Shown: one piece after another, positions 52,934-62,656 of the stretch | Position numbering within the stretch: position 1 is the stretch's first letter | How the letters are laid out: the number at the start of each line of letters is the position of its first letter | Assembly: GCF_934330165.1 (NCBI RefSeq) | Contig: NZ_CAKRGI010000004.1 | Coordinates: 26,899-90,898 of the forward strand | DNA: 64,000 nucleotides | Reading direction: 5' to 3' | DNA from: an uncultured Mediterraneibacter sp. | GTDB lineage: Bacteria > Bacillota > Clostridia > Lachnospirales > Lachnospiraceae | Made by a program: the position numbers and the translations under genes | Notes under the pieces: generated by a model | Database searches by the model: none | Seen by the model: only the letters and a program-made list of their open reading frames with translations | What the model was told of the DNA's origin: nothing

Positions 52934-53776
52934 ATGAAATTTACAAAAATGCAGGGACTGGGAAATGATTATGTATATGTAAATTGCTTTAAAGAAAAGA
53001 TAGACGATCCATCAGCACTGGCTGTCAGGATCAGTGACCGTCATTTCGGAGTCGGATCAGATGGTCTGATCTTGATCAACCCATCGAAAGTGGCAGATTG
53101 TGAGATGGAAATGTACAATGCGGATGGTTCACGCGGAGAGATGTGTGGAAATGGAATCCGTTGTGTTGGAAAATATATGTATGATTATGGGCTGACAGAT
53201 AAGGAGGAAATTTCCGTAGAGACGCTTGCCGGGATTAAATATCTACAGTTTTTCATAGAAAATGGAAAGGTCGCAAAAGTAAAGGTTGATATGGGAAGTC
53301 CGATTCTCACACCGGCAGAGATCCCTGTGGTAGCGGAAGGAGAACGTGCAGTAGATGAGCCGATCGTTGTGGATGGGACAGAGTACCGGATGACCTGCAT
53401 TTCCATGGGAAATCCGCATGCGATCGTATATGTGGATGATGTGAAAAATCTTCAGATTGAAAAAATTGGTCCATCATTTGAAAAGCATGAAAGATTTCCA
53501 AACCGTGTGAATACAGAGTTTGTAAAAGTACTTGATCGCAATACTGTAGAGATGCGGGTATGGGAACGCGGATCAGGAGAGACACTGGCATGCGGAACCG
53601 GAGCCTGTGCAACAGCCGTTGCCTGTATTCTGAACGGGTTGACAGAAGAGAAAGTTATAGTAAAGCTTCTCGGCGGAGATCTGGAAATTGAGTGGGATCG
53701 TGAGGAAAATAAAGTATTTATGACAGGACCGGCGAAAGTAGTCTTTGACGGAGTATGGGAAGAATCTGCTGAATGA
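52934..53776 (+). CDS. dapF: Diaminopimelate epimerase
   Basis: 280 residues from ATG 52934 (GGAG eight bases upstream; ATG 52922 is less likely). FTKMQGLGNDYVYV begins the fold. The two catalytic Cys are in RGEMCGNGIRC and GETLACGTGACATAVA. It converts LL- to meso-diaminopimelate for lysine and peptidoglycan. The gene ends just before the minus-strand tRNA terminator. Confidence 0.96.
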   Translation: MKFTKMQGLGNDYVYVNCFKEKIDDPSALAVRISDRHFGVGSDGLILINPSKVADCEMEMYNADGSRGEMCGNGIRCVGKYMYDYGLTDKEEISVETLAGIKYLQFFIENGKVAKVKVDMGSPILTPAEIPVVAEGERAVDEPIVVDGTEYRMTCISMGNPHAIVYVDDVKNLQIEKIGPSFEKHERFPNRVNTEFVKVLDRNTVEMRVWERGSGETLACGTGACATAVACILNGLTEEKVIVKLLGGDLEIEWDREENKVFMTGPAKVVFDGVWEESAE

Positions 53777-53785
53777 TTCGGAGCA

Positions 53786-53817
53786 AAGAAAAAGGATTAC
53801 AGAAATCTGTAATCCTT
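53786..53817 (-). terminator. Terminator of the tRNA-Gln/tRNA-Pro transcript
   Basis: AAGGATTACAGA and TCTGTAATCCTT pair perfectly; read on the minus strand the hairpin is followed by TTTTTC. It may also stop dapF transcription. Confidence 0.85.
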
Positions 53818-53822
53818 AGACA

Positions 53823-53896
<74 letters not shown>

Positions 53897-53930
53897 ATAA
53901 AATAGGGAACTTGCAACTGCAAATTCCCAG

Positions 53931-54002
53931 CTACGGAAAAGGGACTTGAACCCCTACTAACAGAGTCAGAGTCTGCTGTGCTGCCAATTACACCATTCCG
54001 CA
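53931..54002 (-). tRNA. tRNA-Gln(CTG)
   Basis: Minus strand: acceptor TGCGGAA with TTCCGTA, anticodon loop CTCTGAC giving CTG, T loop GGTTCAAGTCC. It is the first gene of the two-tRNA transcript. Confidence 0.93.
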
Positions 54003-54047
54003 TCATCTTAGCTTATTTTGTCTTGTCTTGTCCGACGCAACAAGGTT

Positions 54048-54075
54048 ATTATATCAGACTGTCAGAAAAATGCAA
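54048..54075 (-). promoter_or_regulatory. Promoter of the tRNA-Gln/tRNA-Pro pair
   Basis: Minus strand TTGCAT (54070-54075), 16-base spacer, TATAAT (54048-54053). Confidence 0.75.
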
Positions 54076-54223
54076 CACTTTTTTTGAAAAAATTACGTTA
54101 GAATTTTTGAACGAAAAACATAAAAAATCAGAAAATTCAGAAAATTATAACAAGGGAATAATACAGGGTTTTACATTTAGTGTGGGAATATGATATCCTT
54201 AAAAGAAAAGGGAGGCATAGGAT

Positions 54224-54442
54224 ATGGAGGCAGCAGAGATTATTAAAGGATTGAGAGATAAGACCGGAATGACAAGAAAGGCATTTTCAGATCATCTGGG
54301 GATTCCGATAAGGACGGTAGAGGACTGGGAAAAAGGAAAAAGGACACCACCGGAATATATCCCGCGTCTGATTGCATATCAGTTAAAGTATGAAGAACTG
54401 ACGGGAAGAACCGAAAGACTGGAGAAAGAAGAGTACTTATGA
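54224..54442 (+). CDS. Small XRE-type HTH regulator
   Basis: 72 residues. TRKAFSDHLGIPIRTVEDWEKGKRTPPEYI is a helix-turn-helix of the antitoxin-like XRE class. The start follows GGGAGG. Its stop overlaps the ABC-F start in ATGA, so the two are coupled. It may autoregulate the pair. Confidence 0.85.
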   Translation: MEAAEIIKGLRDKTGMTRKAFSDHLGIPIRTVEDWEKGKRTPPEYIPRLIAYQLKYEELTGRTERLEKEEYL

Positions 54443-55995
54443 GTATATTAAATGTTGAACATCTGACGCACGGTTTTGGAGACAGAGCAATCTTCACAGA
54501 CGTGTCGTTTCGTCTGCTGAAAGGGGAGCATATCGGACTGGTCGGAGCAAATGGAGAAGGAAAGTCCACCTTTATGAATATTGTCACGGGAAAGCTTATG
54601 CCGGATGAGGGAAAGGTAGAGTGGTCGAAGAATGTCCATGCAGGGTATTTGGATCAGCATGCCGTGTTAAGGCAGGGGATGACGATCAGGGAAGTCCTGA
54701 AATCAGCTTTTGATCCGCTTCTGCAAAAAGAAATAAGAATGAACGAAATCTGCGATCTGTTAGGAACTGCAGATGGGGAAGAAATGAATCTTCTGATGGA
54801 AGAACTGGGAACGATACAGGATGAGCTGACGTTACATGATTTTTATACCATTGATGCAAAGGTGGAAGAGGTTGCAAGAGCCTTAGGACTTCTTGATCTT
54901 GGCCTGGACCGGGATGTAACTGATCTGAGTGGTGGACAGCGAACCAAAGTGCTGCTGGCGAAACTCCTGTTGGAAAAACCGGACATTCTTTTGCTGGACG
55001 AGCCAACGAATTATCTGGATGAAGAGCATATTGCATGGCTGAAAAGATACCTTTTAGATTATGAAAATGCATTTATACTGATCTCCCATGATATTCCTTT
55101 CCTAAATGAAGTGGTCAATATCATTTATCATATGGAAAATCAGGAACTAAACCGTTACGTGGGAGATTACGATCATTTTCAGGAAGTTTATGCAGTGAAA
55201 AAAGCACAACTGGAGGCAGCATACCGCAGACAACAGCAGGAGATCAGCGAATTGAAAGATTTCGTGGCAAGAAATAAAGCGAGAGTTTCTACGAGAAATA
55301 TGGCAATGTCCAGACAGAAAAAGCTGGACAAGATGGATCTGATCGAACTGGCAGGGGAACGGCCAAAGCCGGAATTTCATTTCCGGTATGGAAGGACTCC
55401 GGGAAAAATGCTCTTTGAGACAAAGGATCTTGTGACGGGATATGACGAGCCGCTGTCAAAACCTCTGAATTTTTCTATGGAACGAGGACAGAAAGTCGCG
55501 CTGGTTGGAACGAACGGAATCGGGAAGACGACATTGCTGAAAAGTATCCTTGGGCTGATCCCGGCCCTGGAAGGAAACTGTGAACTTGGAGATAATCTGG
55601 AGATCGGTTACTTTGAACAGGAAGTAAAAGGTGAAAATAAAAATACATGTATAGAAGAGCTGTGGCAGGAGTTTCCATCCTGTACCCAGTATGAAATCCG
55701 TTCTGCACTGGCAAAATGTGGACTGACGACAAAGCACATAGAAAGTCAGGTCAGGGTTCTGAGTGGTGGCGAGCAGGCAAAGGTACGCCTGTGCAAGCTT
55801 TTGAACCGTGATACGAATCTTCTTCTGCTGGATGAACCGACAAACCACCTGGATGTTGATGCAAAAGATTCTCTGAAGAAAGCCTTACAGGAATACCGGG
55901 GAAGCATCCTTCTGATCTGTCACGAACCAGAGTTTTATGAGGATGTGGTGGATGAAGTCTGGGATATGAGCCAGTGGACGACCAGAATTTCCTAA
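54439..55995 (+). CDS. ABC-F family ATPase
   Basis: 518 residues with two ABC domains and no membrane part. Domain 1 has GANGEGKSTFMNIV, LSGGQRTKVLLAKLL and ILLLDEPTNYLDEEHI; the linker (about 240-310) is charged; domain 2 has GTNGIGKTTLLKS, LSGGEQAKVRLCKLL and LLLLDEPTNHLDVDA. ABC-F proteins act on ribosomes, in translation or antibiotic resistance. It resembles the YkpA/YbiT-like housekeeping branch more than known resistance types, which is a guess from general pattern. Confidence 0.92.
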   Translation: MSILNVEHLTHGFGDRAIFTDVSFRLLKGEHIGLVGANGEGKSTFMNIVTGKLMPDEGKVEWSKNVHAGYLDQHAVLRQGMTIREVLKSAFDPLLQKEIRMNEICDLLGTADGEEMNLLMEELGTIQDELTLHDFYTIDAKVEEVARALGLLDLGLDRDVTDLSGGQRTKVLLAKLLLEKPDILLLDEPTNYLDEEHIAWLKRYLLDYENAFILISHDIPFLNEVVNIIYHMENQELNRYVGDYDHFQEVYAVKKAQLEAAYRRQQQEISELKDFVARNKARVSTRNMAMSRQKKLDKMDLIELAGERPKPEFHFRYGRTPGKMLFETKDLVTGYDEPLSKPLNFSMERGQKVALVGTNGIGKTTLLKSILGLIPALEGNCELGDNLEIGYFEQEVKGENKNTCIEELWQEFPSCTQYEIRSALAKCGLTTKHIESQVRVLSGGEQAKVRLCKLLNRDTNLLLLDEPTNHLDVDAKDSLKKALQEYRGSILLICHEPEFYEDVVDEVWDMSQWTTRIS

Positions 55996-56189
55996 AATTG
56001 CACAAATGTAAATATGAGTTAATTGTAGAAAAATGACGAAAATATTTGAAAATTAGAAAAATCCTTAAATTTAACCTGAAATAATGATAAAATATACAAG
56101 GATAGTCTGTTAATAGAGAATTTAAATGAAAAGTCTCTGTATTATTGGCAATAATTGAAGTATAAGATTCAGGAAAAGGAGGATTTGAA

Positions 56190-56678
56190 ATGCTCAGCAG
56201 AGGAGATGCGGTAGTTTATAAATGCAGAGGAATGTACAAAGTGGAAGAAATTGGTACGCTGGATTTTTCATTTTCGGACAGTAAAAAGAAGTATTATACG
56301 TTACAGTCCATAGAAGATGCAAGGGATAAGGCTTATGTACCTACAGATGATGAAAAAAATATCCGTCGTCCGGTGAGTTTTGAAGAGGCAAAGCATTTAC
56401 TGGACTGTGTAGATAAGATTGAACTGCTGAGTGTAAAAAATGAAAAGTTCCGGGAACAGGAGTATAAAGATTGTATTTCGGATTTTAGACCGGAAAACTG
56501 GGTGAGAGTCCTAAGAACTCTCTATACAAGGACAAAGCGTCGTGGCAGCATGACAAGTATGGACAAGAAATATCAGATGCTGCTGGAGCATGCCCTGTAC
56601 AGTGAAATGCAGTATGTTCTTGGAATTTCGGCAGCAGAGCTGTCCGGGCTGCTCACATCAAATCTTGCGAAAATATAA
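56190..56678 (+). CDS. CarD-family transcription regulator
   Basis: 162 residues. MLSRGDAVVYKCRGMYKVEEIG is the RNA-polymerase-interacting domain of CarD/CdnL, and the helical C-terminal domain (ENWVRVLRTLYTRTKRRGSM) would contact the promoter. It stabilises open complexes in related bacteria. Ribosome site AAGGAGG. The 194 bases upstream are AT-rich with no clear gene. Confidence 0.88.
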   Translation: MLSRGDAVVYKCRGMYKVEEIGTLDFSFSDSKKKYYTLQSIEDARDKAYVPTDDEKNIRRPVSFEEAKHLLDCVDKIELLSVKNEKFREQEYKDCISDFRPENWVRVLRTLYTRTKRRGSMTSMDKKYQMLLEHALYSEMQYVLGISAAELSGLLTSNLAKI

Positions 56679-56692
56679 TGCACATGATATAC

Positions 56693-56724
56693 TTCTCCTG
56701 AATGTAAATTTAGGAGAATTTTTT
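56693..56724 (+). terminator. Terminator after the CarD gene
   Basis: TTCTCCTGAA pairs with TTTAGGAGAA (one G-T) around TGTAAA, followed by six T. Confidence 0.88.
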
Positions 56725-56751
56725 ACTGGAAACTGAAAGGAGAAAAGACGA

Positions 56752-57468
56752 ATGAAGATGCTGTCGATCGAGCAGGAACTGAAGAACAATTCTTATCCGG
56801 GAAGAGGAATTATTATCGGAAAGACCCCTGATGGAACGAAGGCTGTCACTGCCTACTTCATTATGGGAAGGAGTGAAAATAGCAGGAATCGTGTATTTGT
56901 GGAAGAGGAAGAAGGGATTCGCACGCAGGCGTTTGATCCGTCAAAGCTGACTGACCCGAGTCTGATCATTTATGCACCTGTAAGGGTTCTTGGAAATAAG
57001 ACGATCGTGACCAACGGAGACCAGACGGATACGATCTATGAAGGAATGGACAGACAGCTTACATTTGAGCAGTCTCTCAGAAGCAGAGAATTTGAACCGG
57101 ATGCTCCAAATTATACACCACGTATTTCAGGTGTGATGCACATTGAAAATGGAAGATACAATTACGCAATGTCCATCCTGAAGAGTAATAATGGCAATCC
57201 GGAGAGCTGCAACCGCTATACATTTGCCTATGAGAATCCGGCGGCAGGAGAGGGACATTTTATCCATACTTATATGTGCGATGGTGATCCGCTTCCGAGT
57301 TTTGAGGGAGAGCCGAAGCTGATCCAGGTACCTGACAGTATGGAAAAATTTACAGACCTTCTTTGGAACAGTTTGAATCAGGAAAATAAAGTTTCTCTTT
57401 TTGTACGTTATATTGATATTGAGACAGGTAAGTACGAGACAAAGATCGTAAATAAAAATCAGAAATAG
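56752..57468 (+). CDS. IMP cyclohydrolase (PurO-like)
   Basis: 238 residues. NSYPGRGIIIGKTPDGTKAV and AYFIMGRSENSRNRVF, then PNYTPRISGVMHIENGRYNYAMSIL, match the stand-alone IMP cyclohydrolase family, which closes the purine ring from FAICAR. This is the archaeal-type alternative to the PurH N-domain. The neighbouring gene supplies the transformylase step, so the pair replaces bifunctional PurH. Confidence 0.88.
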   Translation: MKMLSIEQELKNNSYPGRGIIIGKTPDGTKAVTAYFIMGRSENSRNRVFVEEEEGIRTQAFDPSKLTDPSLIIYAPVRVLGNKTIVTNGDQTDTIYEGMDRQLTFEQSLRSREFEPDAPNYTPRISGVMHIENGRYNYAMSILKSNNGNPESCNRYTFAYENPAAGEGHFIHTYMCDGDPLPSFEGEPKLIQVPDSMEKFTDLLWNSLNQENKVSLFVRYIDIETGKYETKIVNKNQK

Positions 57469-57517
57469 AAAGAACGGTAACCAGACAGATCAGATCACGA
57501 AAGAATGGAGAAGAAGA

Positions 57518-58696
57518 ATGAAAGAATTAGAACTGAAATATGGATGTAACCCGAATCAGAAACCGTCAAGGATTTATATGAATGATGGAAGTGAACTGCC
57601 GATCAAAGTTTTATGCGGACGACCGGGTTATATTAATTTTTTAGATGCTTTTAATGGATGGCAGCTGGTATCAGAACTTAAAAAGGCGACAGGTCTTCCG
57701 GCCGCTGCTTCTTTTAAGCACGTATCTCCTGCAGGGGCAGCCGTAGGACTTCCGTTGACAGAGACTCTGGCAAAAATTTACTGGGTGGATGATCTGGGAG
57801 ACCTTTCTCCATTGGCAAGTGCTTATGCACGTGCCAGAGGTGCGGACAGAATGTCTTCTTTTGGAGATTTCATTTCTTTGTCAGATGTATGTGATGTAGA
57901 TACGGCAAGACTGATCAAGAGAGAAGTTTCAGATGGAGTGATCGCACCTGGATATGAACCGGAAGCTCTGGAACTTCTGAAGCAGAAGAAAAAAGGAAAT
58001 TATAATATCATTCAGATCGACCCGGATTATGTCCCGGCTCCGCTTGAGCATAAAGAGGTCTTCGGAATTACTTTTGAACAGGGAAGGAATGAACTTCATA
58101 TTGATAAAGATTTCTTCTCCAATGTTGTGACTGAGAATAAAGTGATTCCGGATGCAGCAAAAATCGATCTTGCGATCGCAATGATCACTTTAAAATATAC
58201 ACAGTCTAATTCTGTCTGCTATGTAAAGGACGGACAGGCAATCGGAATCGGAGCAGGACAGCAGTCCAGAATCCATTGCACACGCCTTGCGGGACAGAAA
58301 GCAGATAACTGGTGGCTTCGTCAGAATCCAAAAGTTCTGGATTTACAGTTTAAGGATGGAATAGGACGGGCAGACCGTGACAATGCGATCGATCTTTATA
58401 TTGGTGAGGAATATATGGATATTCTTGCAGACGGAGTATGGGAAAATACATTTAAGGTAAAGCCGGAAGTGTTTACAAGAGAAGAGAAGCGTGCATGGCT
58501 GGATCAGATGACAGATGTAGCACTTGGTTCTGATGCGTTCTTCCCATTTGGAGATAATATCGAACGTGCCAATAAGAGTGGCGTAAAATATATTGCACAG
58601 CCGGGCGGTTCTGTGAGAGATGATAATGTAATCGCAACATGCAATAAATATCAGATGGCGATGGCATTTACAGGCATTCGTCTGTTCCATCATTAA
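57518..58696 (+). CDS. AICAR transformylase (stand-alone)
   Basis: 392 residues: LKYGCNPNQKPSRIYM, AAASFKHVSPAGAAVGLPL (the KH catalytic motif) and SNSVCYVKDGQAIGIGAGQQSRIHC. These are the transformylase half of PurH, without the cyclohydrolase domain. It transfers formyl from 10-formyl-THF to AICAR. Together with the preceding gene it completes IMP synthesis. Confidence 0.93.
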   Translation: MKELELKYGCNPNQKPSRIYMNDGSELPIKVLCGRPGYINFLDAFNGWQLVSELKKATGLPAAASFKHVSPAGAAVGLPLTETLAKIYWVDDLGDLSPLASAYARARGADRMSSFGDFISLSDVCDVDTARLIKREVSDGVIAPGYEPEALELLKQKKKGNYNIIQIDPDYVPAPLEHKEVFGITFEQGRNELHIDKDFFSNVVTENKVIPDAAKIDLAIAMITLKYTQSNSVCYVKDGQAIGIGAGQQSRIHCTRLAGQKADNWWLRQNPKVLDLQFKDGIGRADRDNAIDLYIGEEYMDILADGVWENTFKVKPEVFTREEKRAWLDQMTDVALGSDAFFPFGDNIERANKSGVKYIAQPGGSVRDDNVIATCNKYQMAMAFTGIRLFHH

Positions 58697-58741
58697 TCGG
58701 GCAGACCGTGAGATTCCGGGTACAGAAAAGAGGCAGAAACT

Positions 58742-59167
58742 ATGATAATAGAGACAAGAAGTCCTGAAGAGACATTTCAGGTCGGAAAAAGTCTTGGTGA
58801 AAAAGCATATCCCGGTCAGGTGATTACCCTGACCGGAGATCTTGGTGTGGGAAAAACCGTATTTACGCAGGGACTTGCAAAAGGGCTTGGGATTGAAGAG
58901 CCGGTAAATAGCCCTACGTTTACGATTGTCCAGGTATATGAAGGAGGGCGTCTGCCCTTTTATCATTTTGATGTTTACCGGATCGGCGATGTTGAAGAGA
59001 TGGATGAAGTAGGATTTGATGAATATGTGTCGGGGGAGGGAGTCTCACTGATCGAGTGGGCAAATCTGATCGAGGAGATTCTGCCGGAGAACCGGGTGAA
59101 CATTACCATTGAGAAAGATCTGGAACAGGGATTTGATTTCCGAAGGATCACAATCGAAGAACAATAG
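58742..59167 (+). CDS. tsaE: t6A synthesis ATPase TsaE
   Basis: 141 residues with TLTGDLGVGKTVFTQGLAKGLG (Walker A), NSPTFTIVQVYEG and YHFDVYRIGDVEEMDEVGFDEY. It supports TsaB-TsaD in making t6A37 of tRNA. It is followed 22 bases later by tsaB-rimI. Confidence 0.95.
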   Translation: MIIETRSPEETFQVGKSLGEKAYPGQVITLTGDLGVGKTVFTQGLAKGLGIEEPVNSPTFTIVQVYEGGRLPFYHFDVYRIGDVEEMDEVGFDEYVSGEGVSLIEWANLIEEILPENRVNITIEKDLEQGFDFRRITIEEQ

Positions 59168-59189
59168 AGGAAAGAAGGAAAAGTAACGT

Positions 59190-60368
59190 ATGAGAGTATT
59201 GGCAATAGACAGTTCCGGGTTAACTGCGACCGTAGGGATCGTTGAGGATACGCAGACCATTGCAGAATATACTGTGAATTATAAAAAGACGCATTCTCAG
59301 ACTCTTCTTCCAATGATCGATGAGATGACAAGGATGGTAGATCTGGATCTTTCTGACCTGGATGCGATCGCGGTGGCAGGAGGCCCCGGATCATTTACAG
59401 GACTGAGGATCGGATCGGCAACAGCAAAAGGACTTGGACTGGCATTGAATAAACCGTTGATCCATGTACCGACTGTGGATGCACTGGCTTATAATGTTTA
59501 TGGATGCACAGATGTAATCTGCCCGATCATGGATGCAAGAAGAAAGCAGGTATATACGGGTCTTTATACTTTCGTAAAGGGAAAGGACAGTGGGAAAGGA
59601 CTTGAAGAACCGGAATTTCAGGTGATGGAAAAGCAGATGGCACTTCCGGTAGAAGAATTGATTCAGAAACTGAACAGTTATGGACGTCCGGTTGTATTCC
59701 TTGGAGATGGAGTGCCGGTTTATGAAGAAATGATAGAAGCAGGTATGGAAGTTCCATATTCTTTTGCACCGGCCTATATGAACAGGCAGAGAGCAGCGGT
59801 GGTTGGATCTCTTGGAATCTGCTATTACCGTGAAGGTAAATTCGAGACAGCTGCAGAGCATAAACCAGATTATTTACGGATATCACAGGCAGAACGGGAA
59901 CGTGCAGAAAAAGAAAAAAATGCAAAGCCGGAAGTCCGTGTTATGACAATAGAAGATGGTGCGGCGGTAGCAGAGATGGAGCATCAGAGCTTTTCAGATG
60001 CGTGGAGTGAAAAAGCGGTTCTGGAAACGCTCAGACAGCCGACAGCCCTCTGTCTTGTGGCAGAGAAAGCCGGGAGACGGGTCGGATATCTGCTCGCATA
60101 TCAGGCGGCGGACGAGATTGAGATTGCAAGAGTTGCCGTTGTGGAAGAAGTGAAACGTCAGGGAGTTGGTACTGCACTGATGAAGAAACTTCAGGAAGAG
60201 GGAACGCAGCGAAAGGCTGGAAAGATCCTTCTTGATGTACGCGAAAAAAATCATACAGCACAGGCATTTTATGAAAAAACTGGATTTAAAAAGGACGGGA
60301 TCAGAAAGAGTTTTTATACTGAACCGGAAGAAGATGCTGTGTTGATGAGTATGCAGATCAGCGGATAA
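59190..60368 (+). CDS. TsaB-RimI fusion protein
   Basis: 392 residues. Residues 1-235 are TsaB (VLAIDSSGLTATVGIVED; VAGGPGSFTGLRIGSATAKGL). From about 250 to the end is a GNAT acetyltransferase like RimI (VRVMTIEDGAAVAEMEHQSF; VAVVEEVKRQGVGTALMKKL). TsaB scaffolds TsaD in t6A synthesis and RimI acetylates ribosomal protein S18. The two are adjacent genes in many Firmicutes; here they are one reading frame. Confidence 0.92.
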   Translation: MRVLAIDSSGLTATVGIVEDTQTIAEYTVNYKKTHSQTLLPMIDEMTRMVDLDLSDLDAIAVAGGPGSFTGLRIGSATAKGLGLALNKPLIHVPTVDALAYNVYGCTDVICPIMDARRKQVYTGLYTFVKGKDSGKGLEEPEFQVMEKQMALPVEELIQKLNSYGRPVVFLGDGVPVYEEMIEAGMEVPYSFAPAYMNRQRAAVVGSLGICYYREGKFETAAEHKPDYLRISQAERERAEKEKNAKPEVRVMTIEDGAAVAEMEHQSFSDAWSEKAVLETLRQPTALCLVAEKAGRRVGYLLAYQAADEIEIARVAVVEEVKRQGVGTALMKKLQEEGTQRKAGKILLDVREKNHTAQAFYEKTGFKKDGIRKSFYTEPEEDAVLMSMQISG

Positions 60369-60455
60369 CCATCACTTTCCAGTAGGCACAGAGGCATACG
60401 CTCGCTATAATGAAGGCGTGATAAAGAAAATGACAGTTACGCAGGAGGAGATTGT

Positions 60456-60689
60456 ATGCATCAGTATCAATTAAAAAAGACGAAAGAAATTTCAAAGATC
60501 ATTTGTAATCAGTGCGGAAGAGAGATCAGTGTCATAAATGGAAGACCAGAGAAAGAAGTTCTTTGTGTGGAACATACATGGGGCTATTTTTCTGAAAAGG
60601 ACGGGGAGAATCATCGATTTGACTTATGTGAGGAATGCTATGACCGGTTATTGAAGGGGTTCCTCATTCCGGCTGAAATTGAAAAATAA
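60456..60689 (+). CDS. Small Cys-rich putative zinc-binding protein
   Basis: 77 residues with IICNQCGREI and FDLCEECYDRLLKGF, two CxxC pairs that could bind zinc. The start follows AGGAGGAG. The pattern (a Cys-rich knuckle, then GYFSEKDGENHRFDLCEECY) recurs in small clostridial proteins of unknown role. It lies between tsaB-rimI and rnz in the same direction. Confidence 0.8.
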   Translation: MHQYQLKKTKEISKIICNQCGREISVINGRPEKEVLCVEHTWGYFSEKDGENHRFDLCEECYDRLLKGFLIPAEIEK

Positions 60690-60704
60690 GAATAGAGGAA
60701 AAAT

Positions 60705-61613
60705 ATGTTAGATGTATGTTTACTTGGAAGCGGAGGCATGATGCCGCTTCCTTATCGCTTTCTGACAGCACTGATGACCCGTTATAACGGGAGTAGTCTC
60801 CTGATTGACTGTGGAGAAGGAACGCAGGTTGCTGTAAAGGAAAAAGGGTGGAGTTTTAAACCGATTGATGTGATCTGCTTTACTCATTATCATGGGGATC
60901 ATATCAGTGGACTTCCGGGACTGCTTCTTACCATGGGAAATGCAGACCGTAAAGAACCGTTGACGCTGATAGGGCCTAAGGGACTTGAGCGGGTAGTAGG
61001 CTGCCTGAGGGTCATCGCACCGGAGCTGCCGTTTCCGATCATTTACAAAGAAATTGAAGGAGCAGAACAGTGCTTTGAAATGAATGGATATCGTCTGAAG
61101 GCATTTCGTGTAAACCATAATGTGCTTTGTTACGGATATACCATCGAGATTGACCGGTCAGGAAAATTTGATCCTGTAAGAGCGAAAGAACAGAATATTC
61201 CTCAAAAATACTGGAGTGTTCTTCAGCGTGGAGAATGTGTGGAGGCAGAGGAAGGACATTTTACCCCCGAGATGGTTCTTGGACCGCCGAGGAAGGGGAT
61301 TAAACTGACTTATACGACAGATACCAGACCCACTGATTCTATACGGAAGAATGCGAAAGATTCCGATCTCTTCATTTGCGAAGGAATGTACGGTGAAAAA
61401 GAAAAGGCGGCAAAAGCAGTGGAATATAAGCATATGACCTTTTATGAAGCGGCTGAACTGGCGAGAGAGACGCAGGTAAAAGAACTGTGGCTTACGCATT
61501 ACAGCCCGTCACTGACCAGACCGGAACCTTATATGGAAGACGTAAGAAAGATTTTCCCAAATGCAAAAGCCGGAAAAGACGGAAAATCAGTAGATCTTAT
61601 GTTTGAAGAATGA
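60705..61613 (+). CDS. rnz: Ribonuclease Z
   Basis: 302-residue metallo-beta-lactamase-fold tRNA 3'-processing enzyme. [17 protein letters not shown] is the HxHxDH motif, [10 protein letters not shown] the central Asp, and [15 protein letters not shown] and LTHYSPSL the C-terminal His motifs. It trims tRNA precursors; the tRNA genes in this window lack encoded CCA, which fits. Overlaps the leader of tsaD. Confidence 0.92.
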   Translation: MLDVCLLGSGGMMPLPYRFLTALMTRYNGSSLLIDCGEGTQVAVKEKGWSFKPIDVICFTHYHGDHISGLPGLLLTMGNADRKEPLTLIGPKGLERVVGCLRVIAPELPFPIIYKEIEGAEQCFEMNGYRLKAFRVNHNVLCYGYTIEIDRSGKFDPVRAKEQNIPQKYWSVLQRGECVEAEEGHFTPEMVLGPPRKGIKLTYTTDTRPTDSIRKNAKDSDLFICEGMYGEKEKAAKAVEYKHMTFYEAAELARETQVKELWLTHYSPSLTRPEPYMEDVRKIFPNAKAGKDGKSVDLMFEE

Positions 61614-61626
61614 GAGGCGTGAAAAA

Positions 61627-62655
61627 ATGAAGGAAAATAAAGATGTAACAATACTTGCAATAGAAAGTTCCTGTGATGAAACTGCAGCAGCCGTTGTACG
61701 GAATGGAAGGGAAGTTCTTTCAAATGTGATTTCTTCACAGATTGATCTGCATAAGCTTTATGGTGGTGTTGTCCCTGAAATTGCATCAAGAAAGCATATT
61801 GAGAAAATTAATCAGGTGATAGAAGAGGCTTTGAAAGAAGCCGGTAAGACGTTAGATGATATAGAAGCGATCGGGGTGACATATGGTCCCGGTCTTGTTG
61901 GGGCGCTTCTTGTTGGTGTGGCAGCGGCAAAGGCGATTGCCTGGGCGAGAAAAATTCCATTGGTCGGAGTTCATCATATCGAAGGGCATATTTCAGCAAA
62001 CTATATTGAACATCCGGATCTTGAACCACCGTTTCTTTGTCTGGTGGCATCAGGAGGACATACGCACCTTGTAAAAGTAGAAGATTATGGAAAATATGAA
62101 ATTCTTGGACGGACCAGAGATGATGCGGCGGGGGAGGCGTATGATAAGGTGGCACGTGCAATCGGACTTGGATATCCGGGTGGACCGAAAATCGACAGGA
62201 TTGCAAAAGAAGGAAATCCGGATGCAGTGAAATTTCCGAAAGCAAAGGTTGACGGGGCAGAATATGACTTTAGCTTCAGCGGACTGAAATCAGCAGTGTT
62301 GAATTATATTAATGGCTGTAAAATGAAAGGTGAGAGTTTTGATCCGGCAGATCTGGCTGCGTCATTCCAGAAAGCAGTTGCAGAAGTGCTGGTAGGAAAT
62401 TCAATGAAAGCGGCAGAAGAACTGGGAATCTCAAAATTCGCAATCGCAGGCGGAGTAGCTTCAAATTCAGCTTTGCGTGCGGCAATGATCGAGGCATGTG
62501 AAAAAAGAAAAATGAAATTCTATCGCCCGTCTCCGATTCTTTGTACGGATAATGCAGCAATGATCGGGGCAGCAGCTTACTATGAATATATTTCAGGAGC
62601 AAGAGCAGGACTGGATCTGAACGCAGTTCCGAACCTGAAATTGGGAGAACGCTGA
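61627..62655 (+). CDS. tsaD: t6A transferase TsaD
   Basis: 342 residues from ATG 61627 (GAGGCGTG upstream). [16 protein letters not shown], the metal-site [27 protein letters not shown] and [14 protein letters not shown] are the Kae1/TsaD motifs. It transfers threonylcarbamoyl to A37 of tRNA with TsaB and TsaE, which are encoded just upstream. The stop is one base before the ispD start. Confidence 0.96.
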   Translation: MKENKDVTILAIESSCDETAAAVVRNGREVLSNVISSQIDLHKLYGGVVPEIASRKHIEKINQVIEEALKEAGKTLDDIEAIGVTYGPGLVGALLVGVAAAKAIAWARKIPLVGVHHIEGHISANYIEHPDLEPPFLCLVASGGHTHLVKVEDYGKYEILGRTRDDAAGEAYDKVARAIGLGYPGGPKIDRIAKEGNPDAVKFPKAKVDGAEYDFSFSGLKSAVLNYINGCKMKGESFDPADLAASFQKAVAEVLVGNSMKAAEELGISKFAIAGGVASNSALRAAMIEACEKRKMKFYRPSPILCTDNAAMIGAAAYYEYISGARAGLDLNAVPNLKLGER

Positions 62656-62656
62656 G